Source of the DNA: Anaerolineales bacterium
GTDB lineage: Bacteria > Chloroflexota > Anaerolineae > Aggregatilineales > J027
Assembly (NCBI GenBank): GCA_020634155.1
Contig: JACKCI010000001.1
Coordinates: 1,860,001 to 1,924,000 of the forward strand
DNA: 64,000 bases
Reading direction: 5' to 3'
Numbering within the stretch: position 1 is the first letter of the stretch; each line of letters starts with the position of its first letter. Position numbers and translations under genes: made by a program. This document shows, one piece after another, positions 1 through 8,589 of the stretch. The notes under the pieces are model-generated. The model was not told the origin of the DNA, ran no database searches, and saw nothing but the letters and a program-made list of their open reading frames with translations.

Positions 1-843
1 GTCACCCATGCCCGTTAATAAAATAGCCAGCGCATTGGCTCCAAAAACATCCGCCACACTTTGGAAAAGGTAGGTAATAGAGGGTTGATGACGGGCATTG
101 CCTTTGTCTGAGTTTAACACAAACTGCCCATTGCGATTGAGTTGGATGTGGAAGTTACCGGGAGCCACCCAGATATAGCCCGCATTGGGATATTCGCCAT
201 CCATCGCTATCCGCACCGGTAACTCACAGCGCCGCCCTAACCAGTTCGCAAAACCGGGGACGAATTCGCCACTCAGGTGTTGCACCACCACCACCGGAAT
301 CGGAAAATCGGCAGGTAACTTGCTCAAAATATGGGCAACAGCCCCCGGCCCTCCTGCGCTGGCCCCAATCACGACAATCTCCGGTAAGGTCTTGGGGTTC
401 GCCATTAAAGGCGGCATACTAATCTCTGGCATACGGTGCCGCCGAATAACGCGCACACCTGCCATCAGGCGCAACATACGCAGGTAGTTCTGGCGCTTTT
501 GCTCATCTTGGGGCATGGCCGTCGGCTTTTCAATCGCAGCCAGCGCGCCAGCCTCAATCGCCAGCATCGCCACATCGACCTCACGCTGCCCTACCCCTGA
601 TGACACAATCACAATCGGTGTTGGGAGGGTGGTCATGATTTGCTTGGTGGCCTCAACCCCATCGAGTTGGGGCATGTGAATATCCATGCTAATCACGTTG
701 GGGCGCATTTCGTGGGCGAGTTCAATCGCCTCTGCACCTGTTGCGGCCTCCCCACACACCATCAAACCGGGCATGCGATTAATTAAATCTGCCAAAAAGC
801 GACGGGTGGTAATCGAATCTTCAACTACCAACACCTGAACCAT
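1..843 (-). CDS. cheB: CheB chemotaxis response regulator / methylesterase (3' truncated)
   Basis: This is a protein-glutamate methylesterase that would remove methyl groups from (or deamidate) chemoreceptors when its receiver domain is phosphorylated. The 281 visible codons start at ATG 843 and run off the window. Residues 1-120 form a receiver domain: acidic pair after VLVVED, phospho-acceptor Asp in SMDIHMP, and Lys in IEKPTA. After a linker, the esterase domain shows the catalytic Ser in IGASAGGP, the catalytic His in VVQHLSG, and ends at LLTGMGD, which holds the catalytic Asp. Only a short C-terminal tail should be missing. No receptor, cheR or cheA gene is in the window, so the rest of the pathway would lie left of position 1. 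It is divergent from the zinc-ribbon gene. Confidence 0.93.
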   Translation of the reverse strand, partial: MVQVLVVEDSITTRRFLADLINRMPGLMVCGEAATGAEAIELAHEMRPNVISMDIHMPQLDGVEATKQIMTTLPTPIVIVSSGVGQREVDVAMLAIEAGALAAIEKPTAMPQDEQKRQNYLRMLRLMAGVRVIRRHRMPEISMPPLMANPKTLPEIVVIGASAGGPGAVAHILSKLPADFPIPVVVVQHLSGEFVPGFANWLGRRCELPVRIAMDGEYPNAGYIWVAPGNFHIQLNRNGQFVLNSDKGNARHQPSITYLFQSVADVFGANALAILLTGMGD

Positions 844-875
844 TGACTGCGTTTCCATCCGACCATTTACCTTTT

Positions 876-904
876 TTGGTTTATCAACCACTGAGGCTTA
901 TAAT
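876..904 (+). promoter_or_regulatory. Sigma70-type promoter for the zinc-ribbon gene
   Basis: TTGGTT at 876-881 and a perfect TATAAT at 899-904 are separated by 17 bases. The expected transcript start is near 911, giving a leader of about 28 bases that contains the purine-rich ribosome site before ATG 939. This position also excludes the longer reading frame beginning at 843. Confidence 0.6.
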
Positions 905-938
905 ACGTCATAGCGGCTTTTTCACGCTAGGGGAAGCT

Positions 939-2105
939 ATGGCACTACGATTGAACTGCCCGATTTGTAACCAAAAATTGACTATCAACCTACTTGCTGG
1001 CGTGGTCTATTGCCAACAGTGCGGCTATCAACCACTGCACGAATGGCGCGAGATGGCCCCCGAAACCCAACGCATCCAACTGCATCCTTTGGCAGTTAAG
1101 GGTCAAGCACGGGCGCAGGTCGATTTGATTGAGTGTCCAAACTGTGGTGGGGATGATTTGCAGCCAATTGCGGGCAAGGATGCGGTATGGCGTCCCGCCT
1201 GCCATACTCACTACACCATCCAAGCCCAAGCCCCCATCAAGCCCAAAACCCTACGCGGCGTGCATCTGCAACGCAAACACCAGCCCTTGCGCTGGGAGAC
1301 CACTGAACGGCTCTTGAAATGCCCCAGTTGTGGCTCAGAAATCACCACCCACCCTGAAGCCCTCACCAGCCGTTGCCCATTCTGCGATTCCACGCATGTG
1401 CTGGTGCATGATAGCCTCAACACACTGGAGGCACCTGATGCCCTTCTGCCCTTTGCCATTAGCGCCAAAGAAGTTGAAGGGTTGGTGGAGCAGAAGGTCA
1501 ACCAAGGGCTACACGGCCTGACGCGCTGGCTACGGGAACGGGTCGTTAAAATGAGTGGCAAGCCGCTCTATCTGCCGTGGTGGTTGATTGAGGTGGTGGT
1601 TGATGTCTATTGGCACTATGATGTGGGCATGGGTACCAATGGCACGGATACCCTCACTGTTGATTTTCCGCCCGTATATGCGGCCCTTGCCAACCGTGCT
1701 GAGACCCCGAAGCTGCTCCCCTATAACCTGAGCGACCTCAAGCCCTATGAGCCAGCCGCGCTTGCCACCATCCAAGCTGAAATCCCCCAACTCGACATCA
1801 CCCAAGTGGTACCGCCCCTGCTCCAACAAGCCAAGCGCAAGGCCAGCTATCGGGTACGGGTCAAACGGCCTGATACCCTCACCCGCCAAACACCCATCGG
1901 GCGCAACGTGCAAACCCGTATTCGTCTTGCGCCCCACGCCCGACAGGTCAATTATCGCTTGGTGTTGTTGCCTGTATGGGTCATCTTGCTGCATGAAGCC
2001 GATGGCGACACCCGCCGCGCCTTGGTCAATGGGCAGACAGGTGAAGTTCAACTCGAAGGGAGTCCGCTGTGGGGCATCTTGACCGATAGTGGCAAGAACG
2101 ACTAA
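939..2105 (+). CDS. Multi-zinc-ribbon protein of unknown function
   Basis: This 388-residue protein has a row of Cys-x2-Cys knuckles in its first half: CPIC and CQQC within 30 residues of the start, CPNC near residue 65, then CPSC and CPFC near residues 135-155. These suggest two or three structural zinc ribbons. The second half has no membrane segment and ends in a beta-rich part with a VNGQTGEV motif, a pattern seen in proteins often labelled TFIIB-type zinc-ribbon proteins. Its partner and substrate are unknown. The start at ATG 939 was chosen because AGGGGAAG lies just upstream; the frame stays open back to 843 but that part overlaps the promoter and the cheB start. Confidence 0.75.
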   Translation: MALRLNCPICNQKLTINLLAGVVYCQQCGYQPLHEWREMAPETQRIQLHPLAVKGQARAQVDLIECPNCGGDDLQPIAGKDAVWRPACHTHYTIQAQAPIKPKTLRGVHLQRKHQPLRWETTERLLKCPSCGSEITTHPEALTSRCPFCDSTHVLVHDSLNTLEAPDALLPFAISAKEVEGLVEQKVNQGLHGLTRWLRERVVKMSGKPLYLPWWLIEVVVDVYWHYDVGMGTNGTDTLTVDFPPVYAALANRAETPKLLPYNLSDLKPYEPAALATIQAEIPQLDITQVVPPLLQQAKRKASYRVRVKRPDTLTRQTPIGRNVQTRIRLAPHARQVNYRLVLLPVWVILLHEADGDTRRALVNGQTGEVQLEGSPLWGILTDSGKND

Positions 2106-2265
2106 ACCTGCATCGTGTTTTCTGCCATCCACGCCCCAAGCGCTTGGGCATTACTAGTGGGGATACCAATAATCCATAACATCAGTGTGACAAAGTTCAA
2201 GCGCTGCATACTAGCCTCGCAGGGGCAATCAGTGTACAATGCACTGAAATGAGGATTGGGTAAAA

Positions 2266-2922
2266 ATGGTTTTCCGTGTACTTTTAGTCGAACCCGAAGA
2301 CGTTTTATATACCCTACCAAATAATTATACTTATCTCCAAGCATTTTTGGAAAGCATCGGTATTAATCCGCGCCATCAGCGGACTGTTGAGCGAGCAATG
2401 AAAGCTGCCCAATTTGATGTCTTTCATGGTCGTATTCGGCGAACAGATTATTATGATGCAATTTTGCGGTTTCATGGGGTCACGAACGCCAACGACCTAC
2501 CTGCCGGACGCGAGGCCCTTTGGGGTGACCGTACCAACTTCCAAGTAACAATTGGGGCTATCGCGGGGATGGAAGCGCTGCACAAAGCAGGCATCCATTT
2601 AGGATTGGTACTCAACACCGAACATAGCGGCGAAGAATTGATCGAGCTATTGGCCCAAAATGGCTTCCCGCGCAACCTATGGGCCGTCATAGCGACCTCG
2701 TGCGAGATTGGGCAAATCATCCCCGACCCAACCATTTTTGAAGCAATTTTGAAAGTCGCCAATTGTCCACCCAAGCAAGTGATGTTCCTGACCCGTAAAA
2801 TCAGCATTGTGCCATTGGTCTCCCAACTCGGCATTCAAGGAGTGGCTTTTCGCCCCACTGAAGCCACCACCGTCCCCCGTGTATTCTCCTTTGGCGAACT
2901 GGTCGATTTGCTGACCACATAA
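2266..2922 (+). CDS. Degenerate HAD-superfamily protein (probably inactive)
   Basis: The 218-residue product follows the layout of a HAD hydrolase: an N-terminal strand with the motif I position, a helical cap (about residues 20-80), then the core. Active-site motifs look lost. Motif I, normally DxD, reads VEPEDV with both Asp replaced by Glu. The motif III Lys, normally in a KPDP-type stretch, is Ile in IIPDPTIF. The motif IV GD pair is TR in FLTRKIS. If the alignment is right it is a binding or scaffold protein and not a phosphatase. ATG 2266 follows GAGGATTGGG. It stands alone between the zinc-ribbon gene and an exported protein. No confident function. Confidence 0.65.
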   Translation: MVFRVLLVEPEDVLYTLPNNYTYLQAFLESIGINPRHQRTVERAMKAAQFDVFHGRIRRTDYYDAILRFHGVTNANDLPAGREALWGDRTNFQVTIGAIAGMEALHKAGIHLGLVLNTEHSGEELIELLAQNGFPRNLWAVIATSCEIGQIIPDPTIFEAILKVANCPPKQVMFLTRKISIVPLVSQLGIQGVAFRPTEATTVPRVFSFGELVDLLTT

Positions 2923-3005
2923 CGATTACCCAACGCTCCCTTGCCATAGCGGATGCGGTTCGGTACCATGCTCTTGGTACGAAATGAACAACTAAAGAGG
3001 TTTTG

Positions 3006-4973
3006 ATGAGGGTTCTACGTGTATTGTTGCTTGTGATGCTGGTCGCTAGTATGCCGCTGGCAAGTGTCCACGCCCAAGAGGGGCCAACCGATGTCCTCCA
3101 AAAAGTACAGGATTTCTTTCGGAGCCTATACGGTCGTGATTTTATTTTGATGGAATATACTTACGCCGTTCAAACATGGACAGAAACCAGTCTTGGCTGC
3201 CCCCAAGCGGGTATCGCCTATCAACAAGAAGAAGTGCGCGGCTATCGCTGGACGCTGAAGGTGGACAACGACGAGACCATCTATGAACTCCACAGCAACC
3301 TCGATGGATCGCTGGTGACGCTATGTACGGCTATTGACCGTGCGGCGTTATTGAAATACCGCACCTTCCAAAACACCGAATACCTCATTGACTACCCCGA
3401 AAACTGGTTGGTGAACGCAACCAGCACCAACGCGGTCATCTCACCAAGCGGGAGCGTGGATTGCAATGTACCCGGCCTGCGCCTTGAATACCGCGAACCC
3501 ATCGGTAACGCCAACACCATGCTGGATGATGTGGTGCGCGAGGCGGGTTTGGTCGAGAACATGGGGGTGCGGACGCCCTTGGGTGATAAGGCCCTCACCC
3601 TGCTCTATCAAGGGCCGTGTGAGAACAATGTGGTGCAATATCAAGCGGCGGCCTTCGCGGATGGCATGGAAGGCAATGGCTACCTCATCCTGCAATGGAC
3701 GCCGATTAATGATTATGCCAGTTGGTCAGCGGTCTATCTGCATATCTTGGCCTCTTTCCGCACGGCGGATAGTACAGGCGGTGACACCACTATCGCTGCG
3801 CCCCCCGTCAATACCACTGACCCCGCGCAGTTAATGGCGGGCTATCCCTTGGCGACGGTCTTTGTGCAAGATGTGTATATTGGGGCCTTTGATGATATTC
3901 CGGGCTATGCGATTACCATTGGTTCGGCACGGGTACGGAGCGGACTGAAATTCTCCAACGACGGCCTGTATCTGACCTATATTGACCCCGACCCTAATAC
4001 GGGTGCCGCGTGGCTGGGGGTAGCAGGCCTGACATTGGCCCGCAACACCGTCAGCCGTAGTATTACCCCCAATTTCACAGGGGCATGGTCGCCCGCCAAG
4101 TTGCCCATAGTGGCCTACCTTGCGCCCACCGAGACCGCTGGACAGCTTTCAGTGAACACGGTGGAGGTCACAGGCAGCAAGACGCTAACGATGCTCGGCG
4201 TGGTGCCTTTTACGGATAGCTGCGAAACGCCTGCCTTTACTGAAAGCGAAAGGCTCTATGCACTCGAAAGTGGCCCCAACGGCAATAAGTTCACCTTTGA
4301 ATGGCTGATGGATGGGCGGTTTTTGTATACGACCAACTGCGATGGCACTGGCTTGGCAATCTGGAATCCAGCCGATAACTCATTGGTCGAATTGGGGGAA
4401 AATCTACGGCGGGCGGTGCTGAGTCCCGACGGCACCCGTGTAGCCGCCATTGACCTCAGCCAAGCCGTCTATATCATTGATTTGGCGACGGGTCAATTAG
4501 CATCCATGCCATTGGAGTACCCCGCTGACCAATTGGGGTGGTCATGGGATGGACGTAAACTCTATTTTAGCAACCTCTTCGGCAGCGACCCCTTCACCTT
4601 AGATGACCCATCATTCGAGACTCAAGCCATAGAGACCCTCGGTGTGTTCCCCTATACCTCGATTCTGAATACAGTCTCGCTGTTGGAATATGACCTTGGG
4701 GCGGGTACTGAGACCACGCTCTGGCAAGGGCAAGCCTATACCATCGGGCGCATTGTGGGGGCACCCAATAGCGCGGGTGTATTGTTCACTGTGATACCGA
4801 GCGACCGTGAATATGTGCTGGATTTCATGCAGAACGCGCCGCTTTCGACGATGCGCTTTGCACGACCAGAAACTGAACTTTACTGGCTCTCTGCCGGAGG
4901 TGGGGAAGCCAACTTGATTGCCGTCACATCGCAGCCAACTTTTGCACCTGCGGCTCCGCCTGCCACACCCTAG
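3006..4973 (+). CDS. Exported beta-propeller-like protein
   Basis: The 655-residue protein begins with a clear signal peptide (Arg residues, a hydrophobic run, likely cleavage after VHA near residue 24). The first ~230 residues form an unrecognised domain with Cys residues. The remainder has repeated strand patterns such as LSPDGTRVA and LGWSWDGRKLYFS that resemble TolB/WD40-like propeller blades. It ends in a short Ala/Pro-rich tail with no anchor, so it is probably released or held by another protein. ATG 3006 was chosen because AAAGAGG lies 5 bases upstream; a TTG at 3003 directly precedes it. Function unknown. Confidence 0.7.
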   Translation: MRVLRVLLLVMLVASMPLASVHAQEGPTDVLQKVQDFFRSLYGRDFILMEYTYAVQTWTETSLGCPQAGIAYQQEEVRGYRWTLKVDNDETIYELHSNLDGSLVTLCTAIDRAALLKYRTFQNTEYLIDYPENWLVNATSTNAVISPSGSVDCNVPGLRLEYREPIGNANTMLDDVVREAGLVENMGVRTPLGDKALTLLYQGPCENNVVQYQAAAFADGMEGNGYLILQWTPINDYASWSAVYLHILASFRTADSTGGDTTIAAPPVNTTDPAQLMAGYPLATVFVQDVYIGAFDDIPGYAITIGSARVRSGLKFSNDGLYLTYIDPDPNTGAAWLGVAGLTLARNTVSRSITPNFTGAWSPAKLPIVAYLAPTETAGQLSVNTVEVTGSKTLTMLGVVPFTDSCETPAFTESERLYALESGPNGNKFTFEWLMDGRFLYTTNCDGTGLAIWNPADNSLVELGENLRRAVLSPDGTRVAAIDLSQAVYIIDLATGQLASMPLEYPADQLGWSWDGRKLYFSNLFGSDPFTLDDPSFETQAIETLGVFPYTSILNTVSLLEYDLGAGTETTLWQGQAYTIGRIVGAPNSAGVLFTVIPSDREYVLDFMQNAPLSTMRFARPETELYWLSAGGGEANLIAVTSQPTFAPAAPPATP

Positions 4974-4984
4974 TTTTGCACAAC

Positions 4985-5008
4985 GTGGGAGGTTGAGCAG
5001 CCTCCCAC
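4985..5008. terminator. T-less hairpin between convergent genes
   Basis: GTGGGAGG (4985-4992) pairs perfectly with CCTCCCAC (5001-5008) around an 8-base loop. It sits between the ends of the propeller gene and the RNA methyltransferase gene. There is no T-run on either side, so any terminator role is inferred from position. Confidence 0.45.
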
Positions 5009-5015
5009 ATGCCCC

Positions 5016-5783
5016 TTAACCTAACACCCTGCACTGACGATAGACTTCATATAGAATCACACTTGCGGCAACAGCAGCGTTGAGCGATTCACCTGCCACC
5101 ATCGGGATTCGCACCACCTCAAGACTGAGTTGGTGAGCGTTTTCAGCAAAGCCCCGTGTCTCGCCTCCAATAACCACCCCCAAGGGCAATTGCCAGTTCT
5201 GTTCATAGATGGTGTGGGTGCCGTGAGCATCCGCCATAAAGAGGGGCAAACCCAGAGCAGCAATTTGCTCCCAGCCCCAACGCCGAATCGGGAGACGGAA
5301 GTGGGCACCCATCGCACCACGCACCACCTTGGGATTAGTGGGGTCAACGCCATGTGGGGCAATGATGACCACATCGACACCGACAGCTGAGGCAGTACGG
5401 AGAATGGTTCCCATATTGCCGGGGTCGGCTACGTGGTCAAGAATCAAAGCAAATTGGATGGCCGTTGGTGTCGGCAATTCAGAAAAGGGGCAAACGGCAA
5501 GGATGCCTTGGGTGTTCTGCGTCTCGCTCAGGTCATCAAAAAGCGCGGCTTCAACCGCTAGGCATTCAATGGCAGTAGTAGCAAGACGTTGGATTAGGGC
5601 TTGACTGGCGTCCGTGGCGGTTGGGCTATAAAGGATGTAATCAGGTTGGACACCCGCACCCAGCGCATCTTCTATCAGGCGTGCACCCTCTAGCACCAAG
5701 GCGTTTTCGACACGGCGGCGCTTACCTGATTGCAAAAGCAGCCGCGCACGTTTGAGACGGGGGTTACTAGATGAAGTAATCAT
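5016..5783 (-). CDS. TrmH/SpoU-family RNA 2'-O-ribose methyltransferase
   Basis: This 255-residue SPOUT enzyme should transfer a methyl group from S-adenosylmethionine to a ribose 2'-OH in rRNA or tRNA. The N-terminal ~95 residues match the substrate-binding domain of this family (ITSSSNPRLK, then VLEGARLIEDAL). The catalytic domain carries the three signature motifs: LDHVADPGNMGTILRTA, VIGGETRG and IPM..GESLNAAVAASV. The start is ATG 5783; two TTG codons precede it but lie in the T-run of the rplT terminator. It follows infC-rpmI-rplT, an arrangement known for such genes. The exact target nucleotide cannot be told. Confidence 0.9.
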   Translation of the reverse strand: MITSSSNPRLKRARLLLQSGKRRRVENALVLEGARLIEDALGAGVQPDYILYSPTATDASQALIQRLATTAIECLAVEAALFDDLSETQNTQGILAVCPFSELPTPTAIQFALILDHVADPGNMGTILRTASAVGVDVVIIAPHGVDPTNPKVVRGAMGAHFRLPIRRWGWEQIAALGLPLFMADAHGTHTIYEQNWQLPLGVVIGGETRGFAENAHQLSLEVVRIPMVAGESLNAAVAASVILYEVYRQCRVLG

Positions 5784-5787
5784 CAAC

Positions 5788-5814
5788 AAAAAAGGGCGGA
5801 GCCATGCCCCACCC
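5788..5814 (-). terminator. Rho-independent terminator after rplT
   Basis: Read on the minus strand, GGGTGGGGC pairs with GCTCCGCCC (nine pairs, two of them G-U) around the loop ATG, followed by six T. It lies between the rplT stop and the methyltransferase start, so the latter is expressed by read-through or its own promoter. Confidence 0.85.
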
Positions 5815-5834
5815 TCTCTGATTCACAGGTGAAC

Positions 5835-6182
5835 TTAGGCCGAAGCCGCTTCGACAATCTTTTGGAAGGTCAGCGGGTCGCGCACAGCAATATCGGCCAA
5901 CATCTTGCGGTCAATCTCGATATTGTTCTCGCGCAGGCCATGAATGAATTCACTGTATTTGACGCCACTGGCACGGGAGGCGGCGTTGATGCGGGCAATC
6001 CAGAGCTTCCGCATATCGCGCTTCCGTTGGCGACGGTCGCGGTACGAATACCACAGGCTTTTCATCATCGACTCATTGGCACGGCGATAAAGCTTATGCT
6101 TGGTGTCCCAATGGCCTCTGGTCAGTTTCAAAACTTTCTTATGACGACGGCGGGTGACCATCCCCCCCTTAACACGAGCCAT
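5835..6182 (-). CDS. rplT: 50S ribosomal protein L20
   Basis: The 115-residue basic protein is the standard length for L20. It binds 23S rRNA early in large-subunit assembly. Signature stretches include MARVKGG near the start, the Arg/Lys-rich helix YRDRRQRKRDMRKLWI, and INAASR. In E. coli and B. subtilis L20 also represses its own operon through leader RNA; no obvious L20 site was identified here. It is last in the infC-rpmI-rplT operon, 24 bases after rpmI, followed by a strong terminator. Confidence 0.97.
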   Translation of the reverse strand: MARVKGGMVTRRRHKKVLKLTRGHWDTKHKLYRRANESMMKSLWYSYRDRRQRKRDMRKLWIARINAASRASGVKYSEFIHGLRENNIEIDRKMLADIAVRDPLTFQKIVEAASA

Positions 6183-6206
6183 GTTCCATTACTCCTCTAA
6201 ATTTGG

Positions 6207-6458
6207 TTATGACGGCGGATTGGCCTTATAACGGGCAAGATACGGGGCTAGACGACGTACTTTACGGACGTCACCAGTGCTGACGACTTCAAGCATCCGG
6301 TCGAGCTTCCGCTTGACCCGAGGGGCTGATCTCCGGCGCAGATGGCTCTTGCCGCCCTTGGTTCGCATCAACTTTCCAGTACCCGTCAGGCGAAAACGCT
6401 TAGACGTCGCCTTATGGGTCTTTATCTTGTATTTACCAGTTCGCGGTTTGCGTGGCAC
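6207..6458 (-). CDS. rpmI: 50S ribosomal protein L35
   Basis: The 83-residue basic protein contains the L35 pattern KIKTHKATSKRF, then a Lys/Arg-rich loop with GKSHLRRRS, and an LAPYL-type C-terminus. It is somewhat longer than the usual 64-66 residues because of a short N-terminal extension (PRKPRTG) and a longer tail. It sits between infC and rplT, the classic order. ATG 6458 follows GTAAGGAG. Confidence 0.95.
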   Translation of the reverse strand: MPRKPRTGKYKIKTHKATSKRFRLTGTGKLMRTKGGKSHLRRRSAPRVKRKLDRMLEVVSTGDVRKVRRLAPYLARYKANPPS

Positions 6459-6538
6459 TTCAAAATCTCCTTACAGGCAAACGAATGCCGCACTACTGCG
6501 GCTGAATTGATGGTATCCGATTGCAGAAGGGGCCAGCA

Positions 6539-7063
6539 TTACTTTTTCTTATCGGGCGATGGAGCCAACACCATCAGCATTGTGGTGCCTTCCATGCCGG
6601 GGGGTTTTTCCTGCACGGCAATATCTTGCAAATCGTCCCAAATCTTATCGAGCATGGTTCGTGCAATATCAGGATACTGAATTTCCCGCCCCCGAAACCG
6701 AACACGGGCTTTGACTTTCATACCTGCTTCCAACCAGCGCCGTGCATCACGGATTTTAAAGCCGAGATGATGGTCGTCAGTTTTAGGACGCAAGCGAATT
6801 TCTTTGACTTCGACTTCCTTTTGCTGGCTACGGGCAGCCCGTTCCCGTTTCTTCTTTTGATACAGGAACTTACTGTAATCCATAATCCGGCAAACCGGTG
6901 GGTCAGCATTCGGCGCAACTTCCACAAGGTCAAGTTCGCGCTCAGAGGCCCACTTCAAGGCTTGGTCAAGCGACACAACCCCGCGATTGTCGTTGTCATC
7001 CATAATCAGGCGAACTTTCTTCGCCCGAATTTGTTCATTTACCCGATATTCGGCGTCTGCTAT
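6539..7063 (-). CDS. infC: Translation initiation factor IF-3, probable AUA start
   Basis: IF-3 binds the 30S subunit, blocks 50S joining and checks start codon and initiator tRNA. The N domain (RVNEQIRAKKVRLI, then GVVSLDQAL) and C domain (KEIRLRPKTDDHH, GREI) are both present. The first ATG (7003) would remove about 20 residues of the conserved N domain. The frame upstream holds the missing residues and no ATG, GTG or TTG before an in-frame TGA. The best start is ATA at 7061-7063, with GAAAGGGA six bases upstream, giving 174 residues, a typical length. IF-3 discriminates against such codons, so this matches the family's self-regulation (AUU in E. coli). First gene of infC-rpmI-rplT. Confidence 0.9.
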   Translation of the reverse strand: MADAEYRVNEQIRAKKVRLIMDDNDNRGVVSLDQALKWASERELDLVEVAPNADPPVCRIMDYSKFLYQKKKRERAARSQQKEVEVKEIRLRPKTDDHHLGFKIRDARRWLEAGMKVKARVRFRGREIQYPDIARTMLDKIWDDLQDIAVQEKPPGMEGTTMLMVLAPSPDKKK

Positions 7064-7107
7064 GGCTTGTCCCTTTCAATGCAAAGGCAAAAACGAATAT
7101 GCCCAGT

Positions 7108-7137
7108 ATAATAGCATCGACACTGCGGATATGTCAA
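7108..7137 (-). promoter_or_regulatory. Promoter of infC-rpmI-rplT
   Basis: On the minus strand a perfect TTGACA (7132-7137) is followed after 18 bases by TATTAT (7108-7113). The predicted start is near 7101, about 38 bases before the infC ATA codon. It lies in the gap after hisS. Confidence 0.75.
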
Positions 7138-7153
7138 CGCAAAATCATGTCAT

Positions 7154-8506
7154 CTAGCCCAAGAAGGCCGCCGCCTCTGCGCCTACCGCAGCGCGTTGGA
7201 CAACAATCTCCTCTCCATCATGTAACCGTTTAAGGCGAACTAGACCCTGCGCTTGCTCATCTGGCCCTGCAATCACGACTAAGCCGATACCCTTGCTATC
7301 CGCATAACCAATCTGTTTACCGAGGTTCTTGCGCGGATCCATATAAGTCTCCACACGCAGACCCGCCTCGCGCAAATCAGCAGCCAAGCGCAGCGACCCC
7401 AATTGGGAATCTTCGTCAAAAACCGTGACCAAGGCCTGCACAACAGTGGTACCGGAGACCGAGGCGGGATACAAATCCAGCATCTCCATTAAATCAACCA
7501 AGCGCTCAATGCCGAGGCTGATGCCCGTCGTAGGTAGGCTCTGGCCTCGGAAGCGCCCAACCAATTCATCATAACGCCCCCCACCCTGCACACTGCCAAG
7601 GTTATCCGGCTTGGTGATGACGGTCTCAAATATAGGGCCAGTGTAGTAACCAAGGCCGCGCACCATCGTCAAATCAAGCGCCACATTATCACCACTCATG
7701 CCAAAAGCGTCGGCAGCATAAGTCAGGTATTCGAGTTCATCAAGGCCCTCTTGGGCAATGGCAACACCATCCAGTTCTTCCCGCAAGTGCCCAATGGCGG
7801 CCAAGCGTTGTTGAGCATCGCCCGTGCCATCCAAGCGCAAGATATTGACCAGACGAGTGACCGATTCGGCGGGCAGGTTACTCTCAGCCAGCATACCCGC
7901 GACACCATCCAAACCAATCTTGTCAGTTTTATCGATGATGCGGTACAGGCTAGGTAATTGCTCATCAGAGATACCCGCGTAAATACCGAGACCCGTCAGC
8001 AATTTACGGTTGTTCATTTTGATGGTGAAATCGGCAAAGCCCAAACGCCGCAAGGCGGTATAGACCACCTGCATCACTTCGGCATCCGCCGCTGGCCCAC
8101 GCACCCCCACAATATCGGCATCGCATTGGTAAAACTCACGGTAACGGCCTTTTTGGGGACGTTCCCCGCGCCATACCGGAGCGATGTGATAGCGGCGGAA
8201 GGGTAGCTTAATATCGTTTTCGTGTTCAGCAACAAAGCGACTGAGCGGCACGGTCAAGTCATAGCGCAGGGCTAGTTCCTCTTTGCCGCCCGCGTGCTGG
8301 GCATAATAAACCAATTTTTCGGCATCTTCCCCCATACCAGAGCCGAAGAGCGTCTCGCGCAGTTCGAGGACGGGGGTATCAATCGGCTCAAAACCAAAAC
8401 TCTCAAAGACATCGCGCACCGTATCAAACACATAACGGCGTTTAATCATGTCAGCGGGCAGATAATCCCGCATGCCTTTGGGTGTCCGTGCTGGTACTCT
8501 AGCCAT
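7154..8506 (-). CDS. hisS: Histidyl-tRNA synthetase
   Basis: This class II enzyme charges tRNA-His with histidine. At 450 residues it is slightly longer than usual. Visible features are the N-terminal PKGMRDYLP, motif 2 in FRRYHIAPVWRGERPQKGRYREF, the histidine-binding GLGYYTG, motif 3 in GISLGIERL, and a C-terminal anticodon-binding domain with YMDPRKNLGKQIGYAD and a VVIAGPDE strand. ATG 8506 is the natural start. It lies upstream of, and on the same strand as, infC, but that operon has its own promoter. Confidence 0.97.
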   Translation of the reverse strand: MARVPARTPKGMRDYLPADMIKRRYVFDTVRDVFESFGFEPIDTPVLELRETLFGSGMGEDAEKLVYYAQHAGGKEELALRYDLTVPLSRFVAEHENDIKLPFRRYHIAPVWRGERPQKGRYREFYQCDADIVGVRGPAADAEVMQVVYTALRRLGFADFTIKMNNRKLLTGLGIYAGISDEQLPSLYRIIDKTDKIGLDGVAGMLAESNLPAESVTRLVNILRLDGTGDAQQRLAAIGHLREELDGVAIAQEGLDELEYLTYAADAFGMSGDNVALDLTMVRGLGYYTGPIFETVITKPDNLGSVQGGGRYDELVGRFRGQSLPTTGISLGIERLVDLMEMLDLYPASVSGTTVVQALVTVFDEDSQLGSLRLAADLREAGLRVETYMDPRKNLGKQIGYADSKGIGLVVIAGPDEQAQGLVRLKRLHDGEEIVVQRAAVGAEAAAFLG

Positions 8507-8524
8507 ACGTTTCTAACTCCAAAC

Positions 8525-8552
8525 TTGTCCCAATCAACATTCTCTCTACAAT
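8525..8552 (+). promoter_or_regulatory. Promoter for the LSDAT-domain gene
   Basis: TTGTCC (8525-8530) and TACAAT (8547-8552) are spaced by 16 bases. The expected start near 8559 gives a leader of about 30 bases containing AAAGAGGA before GTG 8590. Confidence 0.5.
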
Positions 8553-8589
8553 ATAGGGTACAACCATCAAAAGTAAAGAGGATAGCTTT

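Noticed and set aside
843..938. Upstream extension of the zinc-ribbon reading frame
   Set aside because: It overlaps the cheB start and a TTGGTT-17-TATAAT promoter; ATG 939 has a proper ribosome site.
6521..7111. 196-codon plus-strand frame opposite infC
   Set aside because: Antisense to the conserved IF-3 gene and crossing its promoter; no protein-like pattern.
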